From: JBBDIJ01 sp040880485
GTDB taxonomy: Bacteria > Bacteroidota > Rhodothermia > Balneolales > Balneolaceae
Assembly (NCBI GenBank): GCA_040880485.1
Contig: JBBDIJ010000021.1
Span: 1 to 64,000 of the forward strand
Reading direction: 5' to 3'
Length of the DNA stretch: 64,000 nucleotides
Below are positions 18,544 to 27,374 of the stretch, one piece after another. The translations under genes and the position numbers were made by a program. The notes beneath the pieces were generated by a model that was given only the letters and a program-made list of their open reading frames with translations, did no database searches and was not told where the DNA came from. Numbering within the stretch: the first letter of the stretch is position 1; the number at the start of each line of letters is the position of its first letter.

Positions 18544-19807
18544 ACACTGTTTCGCACCCCATATACGGCTGAAGCACGGAAGGAACCGCTACCGATCCGT
18601 CCTTCTGCTGATAAGTCTCCAGGATGGCCGCCACTACCCTTGGAAGCGCCAGACCCGATCCGTTCAGGGTGTGAGCCATCTCTGTTTTCCCCTCAGAATT
18701 TCGAAACCTGAGTTTCATTCGCCGCGCCTGATAATCTGTGAAATTGGAGCAGGAGCTTACCTCCAGCCACCTCTGCTGACCGGGGCTCCACACTTCGAGA
18801 TCATACTTTTTACTCTGGGTAAAGCCCATATCTCCTGTACACATCAGTAGAGTCCGATAGGGCAGGTTCAATTTCCGGAGCAGCTCCTCTGCATCTCCGC
18901 AGAGCTTTTCGAGCTCATTACCGGAGTCGTCCGGGTGAACTACTTTAACCAGCTCCACCTTGTCGAACTGGTGCAAGCGGTTCAACCCACGAACTTCCTG
19001 CCCATATGACCCCGCCTCCCGCCGCCAGCAGGGAGTGTACGCCACATAGCGTACCGGGAGCTCCTCTTCCGGCAGTATTTCGTCACGCAGAAAGTTGGTG
19101 ACCGGTACCTCGGCCGTTGGAATGGCATAAAAGCCGTCTCTCGGGATCACATACATCATATCCTCTTTGTCCGGAATCTGACCGGTTCCCCGGGCTGAAG
19201 CTTCATTGACAAAGTAGGGGGGCTGAATTTCGGTATAACCCTTGTCCGCTGCCTCGTTGATAAAAAAGTTGATGAGCGATCGCTGCAATCTGGCCAGAGT
19301 CCCTAAATAGAAGGGGAATCCCGCCCCTGCGACCTTGCTGCCCCGCTCGAAGTCGATCCAGCCATTCTCTTCGGCAAGTTCCCAGTGCGGACGCCTCCAA
19401 TTCATCTCTTCCGGCTCGCCCCAGGTTCGATGTACCACATTATCCTTTTCGCTGCTGCCGAGTGGAACCGACTCATGTGGCAGGTTCGGGATTCGCAACA
19501 GCATCTCTTCGCGGCGCGTGGCAAGCCCGTCTATTTTCACTTCCAGCTCCTTTAGCTGCTCCTTCGATCTGGCACTCGCATCTATCGCCTTTTGAGCCTC
19601 CTCCTTTCGGCCCGCCTTCATGAACTCACCGATCTCCTTCGCTGTACGATTAGCGGCAGCACGCTGCTCCTCCAGAAGAGTAACCGACTCCCTCCACTCA
19701 GTGTCGCACTCTATCAGGCCGGCTACAATGGACGAATCCTCTCCTTTCGCCTTCATCCCCTCTTCGACCCGTTCTCTCTCATTCCGTATAGTGTTAATAT
19801 CCAGCAT
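18542..19807 (-). CDS. serS: Serine--tRNA ligase
   Basis: A class II aminoacyl-tRNA synthetase charging tRNA-Ser (and tRNA-Sec where present). It has 421 residues. An N-terminal antiparallel coiled-coil arm (about 1-110) binds the tRNA long arm. The catalytic core holds P-T-A-E-V-P-V-T, C-W-R-R-E-A-G-S-Y-G-Q-E-V-R-G-L (motif 2) and a terminal motif 3, N-G-S-G-L-A-L-P-R. Start and length are standard. It is apparently transcribed alone, since the next upstream gene points away. Confidence 0.97.
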   Translation of the reverse strand: MLDINTIRNERERVEEGMKAKGEDSSIVAGLIECDTEWRESVTLLEEQRAAANRTAKEIGEFMKAGRKEEAQKAIDASARSKEQLKELEVKIDGLATRREEMLLRIPNLPHESVPLGSSEKDNVVHRTWGEPEEMNWRRPHWELAEENGWIDFERGSKVAGAGFPFYLGTLARLQRSLINFFINEAADKGYTEIQPPYFVNEASARGTGQIPDKEDMMYVIPRDGFYAIPTAEVPVTNFLRDEILPEEELPVRYVAYTPCWRREAGSYGQEVRGLNRLHQFDKVELVKVVHPDDSGNELEKLCGDAEELLRKLNLPYRTLLMCTGDMGFTQSKKYDLEVWSPGQQRWLEVSSCSNFTDYQARRMKLRFRNSEGKTEMAHTLNGSGLALPRVVAAILETYQQKDGSVAVPSVLQPYMGCETV

Positions 19808-20090
19808 GATCTCTGATCTCTTCCTGCAGCCTCTGTATGGTTGTTATGATAAGGTTTTTAACACCTTCCACCGGTTCGGGAACTCCCAGGCTATTCCGAG
19901 CTCCGGAAAACGCAAAGTTACGGATTCTGCACTTCAAGCGGAAAGGGACATCACAGTGTCAGTCCTGTTCCGGAGCCCGCTCGATCCAGGCACCTCAAAC
20001 TCCTCACAAACCACCCATTTCAGGTTGGAATCTGAAACTATTAAAGTTAGATTCGAATATCATTAGAAAACTAAGGCAAACGAGGTTCGC

Positions 20091-20564
20091 ATGTCGTACC
20101 AACTGGACACAACTGACGCCATGATTCTGAGACATCTTCAGAAACACGGGCGCGCCCAGCGAAACACTATCGCAGAGATCGTAAAACTCTCTGTCCCATC
20201 AGTATCCGAGAGGATGCGGAAACTGGAAGAGCGGGGGCTTATTGCGGAGTATACCGCCATTCTGGATGCCCGAAAGTTCAACTTTGATATCACTGCATTT
20301 ATTTTCGTGGAAGTGGATGGTTCCGATAACTACCCCGTCTTTGTTAATCGGGTTGTAGGAGAACCGGAAGTGCTCGAGTGCCACTCCATAACCGGAGACG
20401 GTTCACATGTGCTCAAAGTTCGCACTCACAATACTGAAACGTTCGAGAAGTTTCTCTCAAAAGTTCAATCCTGGAGCGGTGTAAAACGTACGCGCTCCAA
20501 CATTGTACTTTCAAGTTTCAAGGAGACACGTCAACTTCCGGTAGAACCAACAGCAGAAAAGTAA
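20091..20564 (+). CDS. Lrp/AsnC family transcriptional regulator
   Basis: 157 residues. The N-terminal winged-helix domain has L-D-T-T-D-A-M-I-L-R-H-L-Q-K-H-G-R and the recognition helix S-V-P-S-V-S-E-R-M-R-K-L-E-E-R-G. The C-terminal RAM domain (about 70-145) binds small effectors, typically amino acids. It stands after 283 bases of noncoding DNA, divergent from serS. The unknown membrane protein starts 21 bases later and may be cotranscribed. Targets cannot be read from the sequence. Confidence 0.92.
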   Translation: MSYQLDTTDAMILRHLQKHGRAQRNTIAEIVKLSVPSVSERMRKLEERGLIAEYTAILDARKFNFDITAFIFVEVDGSDNYPVFVNRVVGEPEVLECHSITGDGSHVLKVRTHNTETFEKFLSKVQSWSGVKRTRSNIVLSSFKETRQLPVEPTAEK

Positions 20565-20585
20565 TACAAAACACCAGACGATCCC

Positions 20586-22094
20586 TTGCGTCCAGTTCTC
20601 ATCCTGCTCTTTACACTCATTCCTGTTTGTCTTCTCTTTGGTCATCCGTTTCCTGACCCCCAACAGGAGTATGGAAACAGAATGGCCATAATTGCAGATT
20701 CCGAAGATCTCCAAAGAATGGACAGTGAAACCCTTGCCCGCTTCTCTGGCCTGGGCATTACTCTATTGGAGATCGAGGGGGACCTCCCAACCGGATTTGC
20801 GTCCATAGCTGCAGATCATGGCTTTACAATTCTTCTTCGAAACGACAGGAGCTGGACGACTGTACCGGAACTGAGGGAGAATTTTGAGACATGGCTTGCC
20901 GAAGACCTGGAGTGGATAGAGCGGTCAAAGAGAGAGTTAAACGGTAACAATTCGGCATTCGGGATCTTCCGGATGCCAGCTGTGAACCGGCCCGGTATGA
21001 CGCCTCTGCTCGGGAATTACGTGTCCAGACTCCGGGAACAGATAGAGGATCCCCTGCTCCTCTATTTTATCTCTGCATTTACTGATCTCCATTCACCACC
21101 CACAGGCTTCGACTTCATCTCGGTCTCGCCCCCACTCCTGCATCCTCCCCCGGAAGCGATGCCCGCTGTCCACTTTCGGCCTGGAGCGGCATCCCTTGAA
21201 CACGCCCCGCTCTTCAGAGTGCTGCTTGAACAATCACTGGAATTGGAGCAGTCTCTCCTTTTTGTGGATTCGGACTGGCTGCTGGAGATGTTGAATCTCT
21301 ATGAGCCGTTCGAAACGGTCATCCGCAGCTATTCAGAAGGGGGGGAACTGCTCTTCCCCATGCCACACTTGCCCGATCAGTCGCCGAAACCCGACTGGCT
21401 GGTCATCCTGCTGCTTGCCGTAGGCGCAACCGGCCTGATCCATTACAGATACAGCCCCTCCTATCAACGCTCACTGTTTAGATACTTCACCATGCACCGG
21501 TTCTTCGTTGATGATGTAATGGAGTATCGGCTGCGTTCCCTGGCCACTGGGCTGATTCTCGTTGCTCAAAATGCATTTGTCTGTGCCGTTTTCACATTTA
21601 TGACGGCCTGGTGGCTTTTTTCAGAAAATGGCCTGGAGATCCTGCAGTATCACTTTCCGCTGCTCAGCCTTTTTGGTACCGGCCCCTTCAGCCTGTTTCT
21701 ATGGGGCCTGGCGGCGGCCATCATCATGCAGTTTATCTCCGTGCTCTGGATTCACCTGCCCAACAGACGCATCCGATCCATTGCACAGACGCTCCAGTTA
21801 TACGGGTGGCCTTTGCAGCTCAACGTTCTTGTTCTTGCTCTTATGATCTCAATCTACAAAGCGGGTGGGGCAGACGGCTGGCTTCACACTCTCGGAATCC
21901 TGTTTCTTCTGATCTGGTTCTCCGGGTTCAATATTGCCGCGATCGATAGCGGAAGATATCTGCCGAAGCACAGAATTCCCTATATACTTGCCACAGTGGG
22001 GCTGCACTTTCTACTCATGGGCGGGTTCATTCTCTGGCTGTTCATTACACCGGAGATCAGGGAAGTACTTCTATTTGCAGTGGCCGTCCCCTGA
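20586..22094 (+). CDS. Uncharacterised membrane protein with extracytoplasmic N-terminal domain
   Basis: 502 residues, no family recognised. A signal-like hydrophobic segment (3-18) leads to an extracytoplasmic domain of about 240 residues. It alternates beta-strand and helix (I-I-A-D-S-E-D-L... I-T-L-L-E-I-E-G-D... G-F-T-I-L-L-R-N) in a way that recalls a TIM-barrel hydrolase. About six transmembrane helices follow from residue 275. The start is TTG at 20586. The gene follows the Lrp/AsnC regulator by 21 bases, and its stop is 2 bases from the rpoN stop on the other strand. No function is proposed. Confidence 0.6.
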   Translation: MRPVLILLFTLIPVCLLFGHPFPDPQQEYGNRMAIIADSEDLQRMDSETLARFSGLGITLLEIEGDLPTGFASIAADHGFTILLRNDRSWTTVPELRENFETWLAEDLEWIERSKRELNGNNSAFGIFRMPAVNRPGMTPLLGNYVSRLREQIEDPLLLYFISAFTDLHSPPTGFDFISVSPPLLHPPPEAMPAVHFRPGAASLEHAPLFRVLLEQSLELEQSLLFVDSDWLLEMLNLYEPFETVIRSYSEGGELLFPMPHLPDQSPKPDWLVILLLAVGATGLIHYRYSPSYQRSLFRYFTMHRFFVDDVMEYRLRSLATGLILVAQNAFVCAVFTFMTAWWLFSENGLEILQYHFPLLSLFGTGPFSLFLWGLAAAIIMQFISVLWIHLPNRRIRSIAQTLQLYGWPLQLNVLVLALMISIYKAGGADGWLHTLGILFLLIWFSGFNIAAIDSGRYLPKHRIPYILATVGLHFLLMGGFILWLFITPEIREVLLFAVAVP

Positions 22095-22096
22095 GG

Positions 22097-23614
22097 CTAT
22101 ACCATTTGGCGTCTCAAGCGTGCAACAGGAAGCTGGAGCTGCTCCCGGTATTTGCTCACTGTACGCCTGGCTACCTGATACCCCTGTTTACGCAGTCGTT
22201 CTGTAAGCTCCTGATCACTCATGGGATTACGTTTGTCCTCTGCATCAATCAGATCCTGGAGAGTCTGGCGAACTTCATGGCTGGAGACCTCCTCGCCTGA
22301 ATCGGTCATCAATCCCTCACTAAAAAAATGTTTGAGTTCGAAAACACCAAAGCGGGTCTGAACATATTTACCGTTCACCACCCTGGATATCGTAGAGATG
22401 TCGAGTCTCACCCTCTCCGCTATATCTTTCAGTATCATAGGCTTTAACCCGTCCCCATACTTGAAAAACTCCTCCTGTAGAGCTACAATAGTCTTCATGG
22501 TCTGCATCATGGTGCGGCGACGCTGCCGGATAGACTCTATAAACCACTGTGCCGATTCCATCTTCCCCTTGATGAAATTCCTGGTTTCTGCTGCCGGGCC
22601 TTTCTGTTTTTTTCGTTTCAGATCTTCCCACATCTTCTCGTATCGGGGAGATATTCGAAGCGGCGGAGAATTTCGATTGTTCAATCGGATTACGAAGTCT
22701 CCCTCCCCCTCCTTCCCTTTTATGGGTTCATACCAAACCTCAAAATCCGGCTCAATATAATTTCTGCCCTCCTCCTCCGGCATTGCTATAGCACCTGGGC
22801 GTGGATCGAGAGACCGAATCTCCTCGATCGCCTCTTTCAACATCTCTTCAGAGACATCAAGACGCCGAATCAGTTTGTCATAGTGCTTCTTCTCAAACCA
22901 TTCCCACTGATCTTTAAGCACTCTGTACGCCAACCGACGAGCAGCGCTCTTCTCCTCCGAAAGTTCGAGTTGAACCAGAAGGCAATCTCTGATATCAATT
23001 GAAGCAATGCCGACCGGTTCAAGCCGCTGTATCTGCTTCCTCACTCTGTCTACATCCTCCTCCTCTACGAGCACTCCGTGGTTAAAGGAGATGTTATCTG
23101 CAACGGCAATTAAATCTCTCCGAAAATAACCATCCTCGTCGAGTGAACCGAGTATCTGATCGGCAATCAGCTCTTCAGATTCTGTAAGGTCCAGCAATGA
23201 AACCTGCTGTTCCAGATCTTCGAGCAGTGTCTGATGATAAGGGTCCGGAAGATCGAGCCACTCTTTGGAATTGGTATATGATACCGGTACCGACTCTCCG
23301 TCATACTCGGTATTGTGCATAAAGCTGTCCCAGTCGATATCTTCGTGACGATCCACCGGCTCCAATCTATCGTCCTCTCCGGCTTCCTGATCGGCATCTT
23401 TGGACAGCTCTTCCCCTTCGCCAACAGTTAGTTGATCTTCCAGTGGATCTGCCTGTTCCAGAACCGGATTCATCTCCAGCTCCTCCTTCAATCTCTGTTC
23501 CAGGCCGGCCGTTGTCAATTGAAGCATCTCCACATACTGAATCTGCCTTGGAGAGAGCTTCTGCTGCAAGTTCTGCTTCTGACTTTGCTTCTGTTTCTGA
23601 CCCTGGCGCGTCAT
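22097..23614 (-). CDS. rpoN: RNA polymerase sigma-54 factor
   Basis: 505 residues. The Q-rich N-terminal activator-interacting region is followed by L-S-P-R-Q-I-Q-Y-V-E-M-L-Q-L. An acidic linker comes next, then the core-binding domain, and the C-terminal DNA-binding domain ends with the RpoN box A-R-R-T-V-S-K-Y-R-E at about 482-491. Sigma-54 recognises -24/-12 promoters and needs AAA+ activators, none of which is in the window. The start overlaps the end of the DUF3109 gene by 4 bases (ATGA), so the two are translationally coupled at the end of a long minus-strand operon. Confidence 0.96.
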   Translation of the reverse strand: MTRQGQKQKQSQKQNLQQKLSPRQIQYVEMLQLTTAGLEQRLKEELEMNPVLEQADPLEDQLTVGEGEELSKDADQEAGEDDRLEPVDRHEDIDWDSFMHNTEYDGESVPVSYTNSKEWLDLPDPYHQTLLEDLEQQVSLLDLTESEELIADQILGSLDEDGYFRRDLIAVADNISFNHGVLVEEEDVDRVRKQIQRLEPVGIASIDIRDCLLVQLELSEEKSAARRLAYRVLKDQWEWFEKKHYDKLIRRLDVSEEMLKEAIEEIRSLDPRPGAIAMPEEEGRNYIEPDFEVWYEPIKGKEGEGDFVIRLNNRNSPPLRISPRYEKMWEDLKRKKQKGPAAETRNFIKGKMESAQWFIESIRQRRRTMMQTMKTIVALQEEFFKYGDGLKPMILKDIAERVRLDISTISRVVNGKYVQTRFGVFELKHFFSEGLMTDSGEEVSSHEVRQTLQDLIDAEDKRNPMSDQELTERLRKQGYQVARRTVSKYREQLQLPVARLRRQMV

Positions 23615-24210
23615 ACTTCCTCCCGGATGCTTCGGTTCTGTTCCCGGATCTCTTCACACGCCCTTTGAAACTCTTCTACCCACTCCCGGCCGTATCGCCG
23701 TTCCAGTGGCCGTTCCAGAAACCCGGAAAGCCAGACCCCCTTCTCCTCGCCATGACTGCATCCGGCTGAGCAGAGAGAAGGAATGTACTCGAAATTGGCG
23801 TAGTCCTGCCCCGCAATACGTTTGAGACGAAGCGGGTACAGATGGCAGCTGACCGGCTTTTCCCATGAAATTCGCCCTCTCTGCCAGGCTCTCTGTATAG
23901 CACAGGTCGCCACACCACGTTCGTCGAAAAGCGCAAAAACACACTCTTTCCCGTCTACACAGGCGACTTCGAATCCGTTGGCATCGTCTCCGCGCACAAG
24001 CCCATCCCGCTCGACCTCCTCTCTCGCCTCCTCCCTCACCTCCCCGGCAAGCAATCTCCACGCTTTGCGAAGTGCTGGAATCTCTTCCCGGGCAAGTGGA
24101 GCCCCCGCATTACCTACAACACAGCATGCCCCCTTGCAACGGCTTACGTCACATGCAAATTTGGCTGTTGCGACCTCCTCGGAGAGGAGAGTTTGTCCTA
24201 CTCGAAACAT
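23611..24210 (-). CDS. DUF3109 family cysteine-rich protein
   Basis: 199 residues with conserved cysteines: C-D-V-S-R-C-K-G-A-C-C near the N-terminus, then single cysteines in V-A-C-V-D-G-K-E-C, A-T-C-A-I and V-S-C-H-L-Y-P-L, and a final S-L-C-S-A-G-C. The pattern suggests a metal or Fe-S cluster site, as in the related YkgJ group. DUF3109 is widespread in Bacteroidota and uncharacterised. It overlaps rpoN by 4 bases. Confidence 0.82.
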   Translation of the reverse strand: MFRVGQTLLSEEVATAKFACDVSRCKGACCVVGNAGAPLAREEIPALRKAWRLLAGEVREEAREEVERDGLVRGDDANGFEVACVDGKECVFALFDERGVATCAIQRAWQRGRISWEKPVSCHLYPLRLKRIAGQDYANFEYIPSLCSAGCSHGEEKGVWLSGFLERPLERRYGREWVEEFQRACEEIREQNRSIREEV

Positions 24211-24284
24211 CTGATTGTCCGGTTCAGTTACAATCCATCTGTCATTTCGATTCGAACTGGCAGTGGATAGGTATATTAACAGCT

Positions 24285-25430
24285 TTATGGGCCCAATTCA
24301 AAATCATTGCCTCCCCGCTGCCTCACAATACCTGCAAGTTCCAGCCGGGTAAGTATTGGGAGCAGACGCGAAAGTTCCAGGCCGCTCTCCCGTGAGAGCC
24401 GGTCGACCGGCATCCGCCCCTTTTGCAAAAGACGGCAGACTTTTCCGGCCTCAACCCCTTCAGGCATTCCAGCCAGCTTTTGACCTGTCGAACGGCTGTG
24501 ATCTCCCCGTCCCGGTAACCGTTCAGGTATCTCCTTCGGCCTCGCCGCCGGTGGAAGCTCCATCAACAGGTCGGCCGGCTCCTGAACCAGTTTTCCCTCC
24601 CCGTTTCGAATCAGTTGATTGCACCCCTCTCCCCATCGTTCACCAATCCGGTGAGGAACCACAAAAACTTCACGGTTCTGATCGAGCGCGAGCCTTGCAG
24701 AGATCATGCTTCCCCCCCGGACTCCGGTCTGAACGGCCAGCAGACCCAGAGACAACCCGGTCACGATGCGATTTCTGTCAGGGAAATGGCCCGGATGAGG
24801 TGGGGTACCGGGTGAATACTCGGAAAGCAGGGCACCTCCTTTCTGAACTATTTCGTCGGCAAGTTTACCATGTTCTGGCGGGTACACCCTGTCGAGTCCG
24901 GACCCCAGAACAGCAATGGTTGGTGAGTTGCAGGTAAGTGCCGTCCGGTGAGCGATCCGATCGATCCCGTGAGCCAGGCCGCTGACCACGACCAGGCCGC
25001 TCCGGGCAAGCAGCATACTCCAATAACCAGCCTGCTCTCTCCCGTATCGGGTTGGCCGGCGGGTACCAACCACAGAAACACAATAACGAGTCCATACTGA
25101 GGGATCTCCCCTGAACCAGAGAAGCGGGGGCGGGTCTGCCACCTGCCGCAACAGTTCCGGGTACAGTTTATCTTCCATATCGATCATCCTCTGGCCGGCT
25201 CTTCTGCTGCGATCCAGTATCCGTTCGATCCTGTCCCAGTCGGAAAATGCAGCGATGCGCTTTGCCAGACTTTCACCGATCCCTTTCACATCCATCAGAC
25301 GTTCTTCTGATCCAGGCGAGAATAGATCTTCAGGCGGGATGGCCTCCAGAATCCTCACGATCTTCCGGCGTCCCACGTCCGGAATATTCTTCAGGGCGAG
25401 GATCACCCTCTGTCTCTCTTTTCGGTTCAC
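24285..25430 (-). CDS. dprA: DNA-processing protein DprA
   Basis: Loads RecA on incoming single-stranded DNA during natural transformation. 381 residues: an N-terminal helix-hairpin-helix/SAM-like region (L-K-N-I-P-D-V-G-R-R-K, G-I-G-E-S-L-A), the Rossmann-like core with V-S-G-L-A-H-G-I-D and G-S-G-L-D-R-V-Y-P, and a C-terminal winged helix. The N-terminal homology begins within ten residues of the start, so the start at 25430 is credible even though it overlaps the 3' end of obgE by 101 bases in another frame. No other competence gene is in the window. Confidence 0.93.
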   Translation of the reverse strand: MNRKERQRVILALKNIPDVGRRKIVRILEAIPPEDLFSPGSEERLMDVKGIGESLAKRIAAFSDWDRIERILDRSRRAGQRMIDMEDKLYPELLRQVADPPPLLWFRGDPSVWTRYCVSVVGTRRPTRYGREQAGYWSMLLARSGLVVVSGLAHGIDRIAHRTALTCNSPTIAVLGSGLDRVYPPEHGKLADEIVQKGGALLSEYSPGTPPHPGHFPDRNRIVTGLSLGLLAVQTGVRGGSMISARLALDQNREVFVVPHRIGERWGEGCNQLIRNGEGKLVQEPADLLMELPPAARPKEIPERLPGRGDHSRSTGQKLAGMPEGVEAGKVCRLLQKGRMPVDRLSRESGLELSRLLPILTRLELAGIVRQRGGNDFELGP

Positions 25431-26406
25431 TCTCTTGTAACTTTTTCCAGATGGTCTCTTTCAGCTCTTCGGTTCCAAAACCGGTAGCTGCGGAAATATG
25501 CAGGAGATGAACCTCATTGTCAATAGCAGGACTCTCTTCAAGACTGTACCCCTCAATCAAATCCATCTTCGTGACCGCTACAATCCTGGGTTTGTCAAGG
25601 AGGTCTTTCCGGTACGCTTCCAGTTCTGCCAGCAGGGTTCGATATTCACTCTCTGTATCAGACTCGCTTGAAATAAGAAAAAGTAGTACGCGGTTCCGTT
25701 CAATATGACGCAAAAAGCGAATCCCCAGTCCCTTTCCTTCATGTGCGTTCTCTATAATTCCGGGAATGTCGGCCATCACAAAGCTACGATACCCCGAAAC
25801 AGGAACCACCCCCAGATTTGGCTCCAGTGTGGTAAACGGATAGTCGGCGATTTTCGGCCGAGCCCCGGAAAGTGCCGACAACAACGTACTTTTTCCTGCA
25901 TTGGGGAACCCTACCAGCCCCACATCGGCAATCAGTTTCAGCTCCAGTTCGACCACTCTCTCCTCCCCCTCTTCACCGGGTTGCGAGTAGTGGGGAGACT
26001 GGTTGGTTGAAGAGCGAAAGTGCCAGTTACCAAGGCCCCCTTTACCCCCCCTGACGATCACAATCTCCTCTCCCTCATCTGTAATCTCCCCAAGCCTGTC
26101 CCTTGTTTCGGCATCAAAAACTACTGTTCCCGGAGGCACTTCCAGCACTTCCTCCTGGCCATCTTTTCCTCTGCGCCGCCCTCCTTCGCCCGGGTTTCCA
26201 GGGCCGGCTTTGATAAATTTCCGATAGCGCAGGTCCAGCAGGGTGTTCAGCTGTCGATTGCCCCTCAGAACCACATCGCCCCCCTTGCCACCATCTCCTC
26301 CATCGGGACCGCCTTTCGGGACAAATTTCTCTGTCCGGAAGTGGGAGGATCCTTTTCCTCCCCTACCGGAGGTCACATAGATTTTGGCATAGTCAGCAAA
26401 TTTCAC
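25330..26406 (-). CDS. obgE: GTPase ObgE/CgtA
   Basis: A ribosome-associated GTPase of 50S assembly and the stringent response. It has the glycine-rich Obg fold (1-158; G-G-P-D-G-G-D-G-G-K-G-G-D) and a G domain with P-loop G166-F-P-N-A-G-K-S173, D-I-P-G-I-I and T-K-M-D. The last 30 or so residues are charged and low in complexity, and they are read from sequence that also encodes the DprA N-terminus in a different frame. That tail looks like a by-product of the overlap, not the OCT domain seen in some Obg proteins. Confidence 0.97.
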   Translation of the reverse strand: MKFADYAKIYVTSGRGGKGSSHFRTEKFVPKGGPDGGDGGKGGDVVLRGNRQLNTLLDLRYRKFIKAGPGNPGEGGRRRGKDGQEEVLEVPPGTVVFDAETRDRLGEITDEGEEIVIVRGGKGGLGNWHFRSSTNQSPHYSQPGEEGEERVVELELKLIADVGLVGFPNAGKSTLLSALSGARPKIADYPFTTLEPNLGVVPVSGYRSFVMADIPGIIENAHEGKGLGIRFLRHIERNRVLLFLISSESDTESEYRTLLAELEAYRKDLLDKPRIVAVTKMDLIEGYSLEESPAIDNEVHLLHISAATGFGTEELKETIWKKLQESEPKRETEGDPRPEEYSGRGTPEDREDSGGHPA

Positions 26407-26445
26407 AGATCAGCACCGCTCTAAAGGTGGGGTTGTGCGTTTGGC

Positions 26446-27303
26446 TCACGCACTCTGTTCATACTTGTGCAGGCAGATCTTTAACAGCCTTGCAAGACGA
26501 CTTCTCATTTTGGTTCTGGGCACGATGAAGTCCAGAAATCCGTGCTCAAGAAGGTACTCGGCCGTCTGGAAGTCCTCCGGCAGATCCCTTCCAATCGTCT
26601 GGCGGATGACTCTGGGGCCGGCAAAGCCGATGAGTGATCCTGGTTCCGCCACATTGAAATCTCCCAGCATTGCGAAACTGGCCGTTACCCCGCCTGTTGT
26701 GGGATTGGTCATCACAGAGATGTAGGGAACTCCCGCCTCTTCCAGCTGAGCAAGCCTCGCCGAGGTCTTGGCCATCTGCATCAGGCTGTAAACACTCTCC
26801 ATCATCCGGGCTCCGCCGGACTGAGAGATGATGATAATCGGATGTCTGCTCTTCCGGGCCGTCTCGATAGCAAGAGAGAGGCGCTCGCCAACCACCGAAC
26901 CCATACTTCCGCCGATAAATGCAAAATCCATACAGGCGATGACCACATCCACCTCTTTCAATTTGCCTCTGGCCACCCGGCAAGCGTCGGTGAGCCCGGT
27001 CTTTTTCTGGTACTCTTTCAGTCGAGCCTTATAGGTCTTCCTGTCGGAAAAGTTCAACGGGTCTTCAGGAAGAATGTCCTGGCCTATCTCCTCATAATTA
27101 CTCTCGTCAAAGAGCAAGTCGAAGTAGATTTCACTTCCCACACGAAAATGGTATCCGCTACCGGGATCTACCCAGTCGTTCTCCTCCAGCTCACGGCGAT
27201 GCACGGTCTCTCCGGTGATCGGGACTTTCACCCAAACCCCTTCCGGCATCTCCTTCTTCTTCTCGGTATGGATGTTATCACCCTTTCTTTTGAACCAGGT
27301 CAT
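26446..27303 (-). CDS. accD: Acetyl-CoA carboxylase carboxyltransferase subunit beta (no zinc ribbon)
   Basis: With AccA, transfers the carboxyl group from carboxybiotin to acetyl-CoA, the first step of fatty-acid synthesis. 285 residues. The crotonase-like core has G-S-M-G-S-V-V-G-E, I-S-Q-S-G-G-A-R-M-M-E and N-P-T-T-G-G-V-T-A-S. In E. coli AccD a four-cysteine zinc ribbon lies near the N-terminus. Here the matching stretch (residues 22-52) reads V-W-V-K-V-P-I-T-G ... W-V-D-P-G-S-G and has no cysteine. Bacteroidota AccD proteins share this loss. accA is not in the window. Confidence 0.95.
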   Translation of the reverse strand: MTWFKRKGDNIHTEKKKEMPEGVWVKVPITGETVHRRELEENDWVDPGSGYHFRVGSEIYFDLLFDESNYEEIGQDILPEDPLNFSDRKTYKARLKEYQKKTGLTDACRVARGKLKEVDVVIACMDFAFIGGSMGSVVGERLSLAIETARKSRHPIIIISQSGGARMMESVYSLMQMAKTSARLAQLEEAGVPYISVMTNPTTGGVTASFAMLGDFNVAEPGSLIGFAGPRVIRQTIGRDLPEDFQTAEYLLEHGFLDFIVPRTKMRSRLARLLKICLHKYEQSA

Positions 27304-27374
27304 AGAAGTACAGTGAATTATGGTTGTATACCAATTAAAAATAACGAATCCGACGGCAAGCTGAAACGTCCGGT

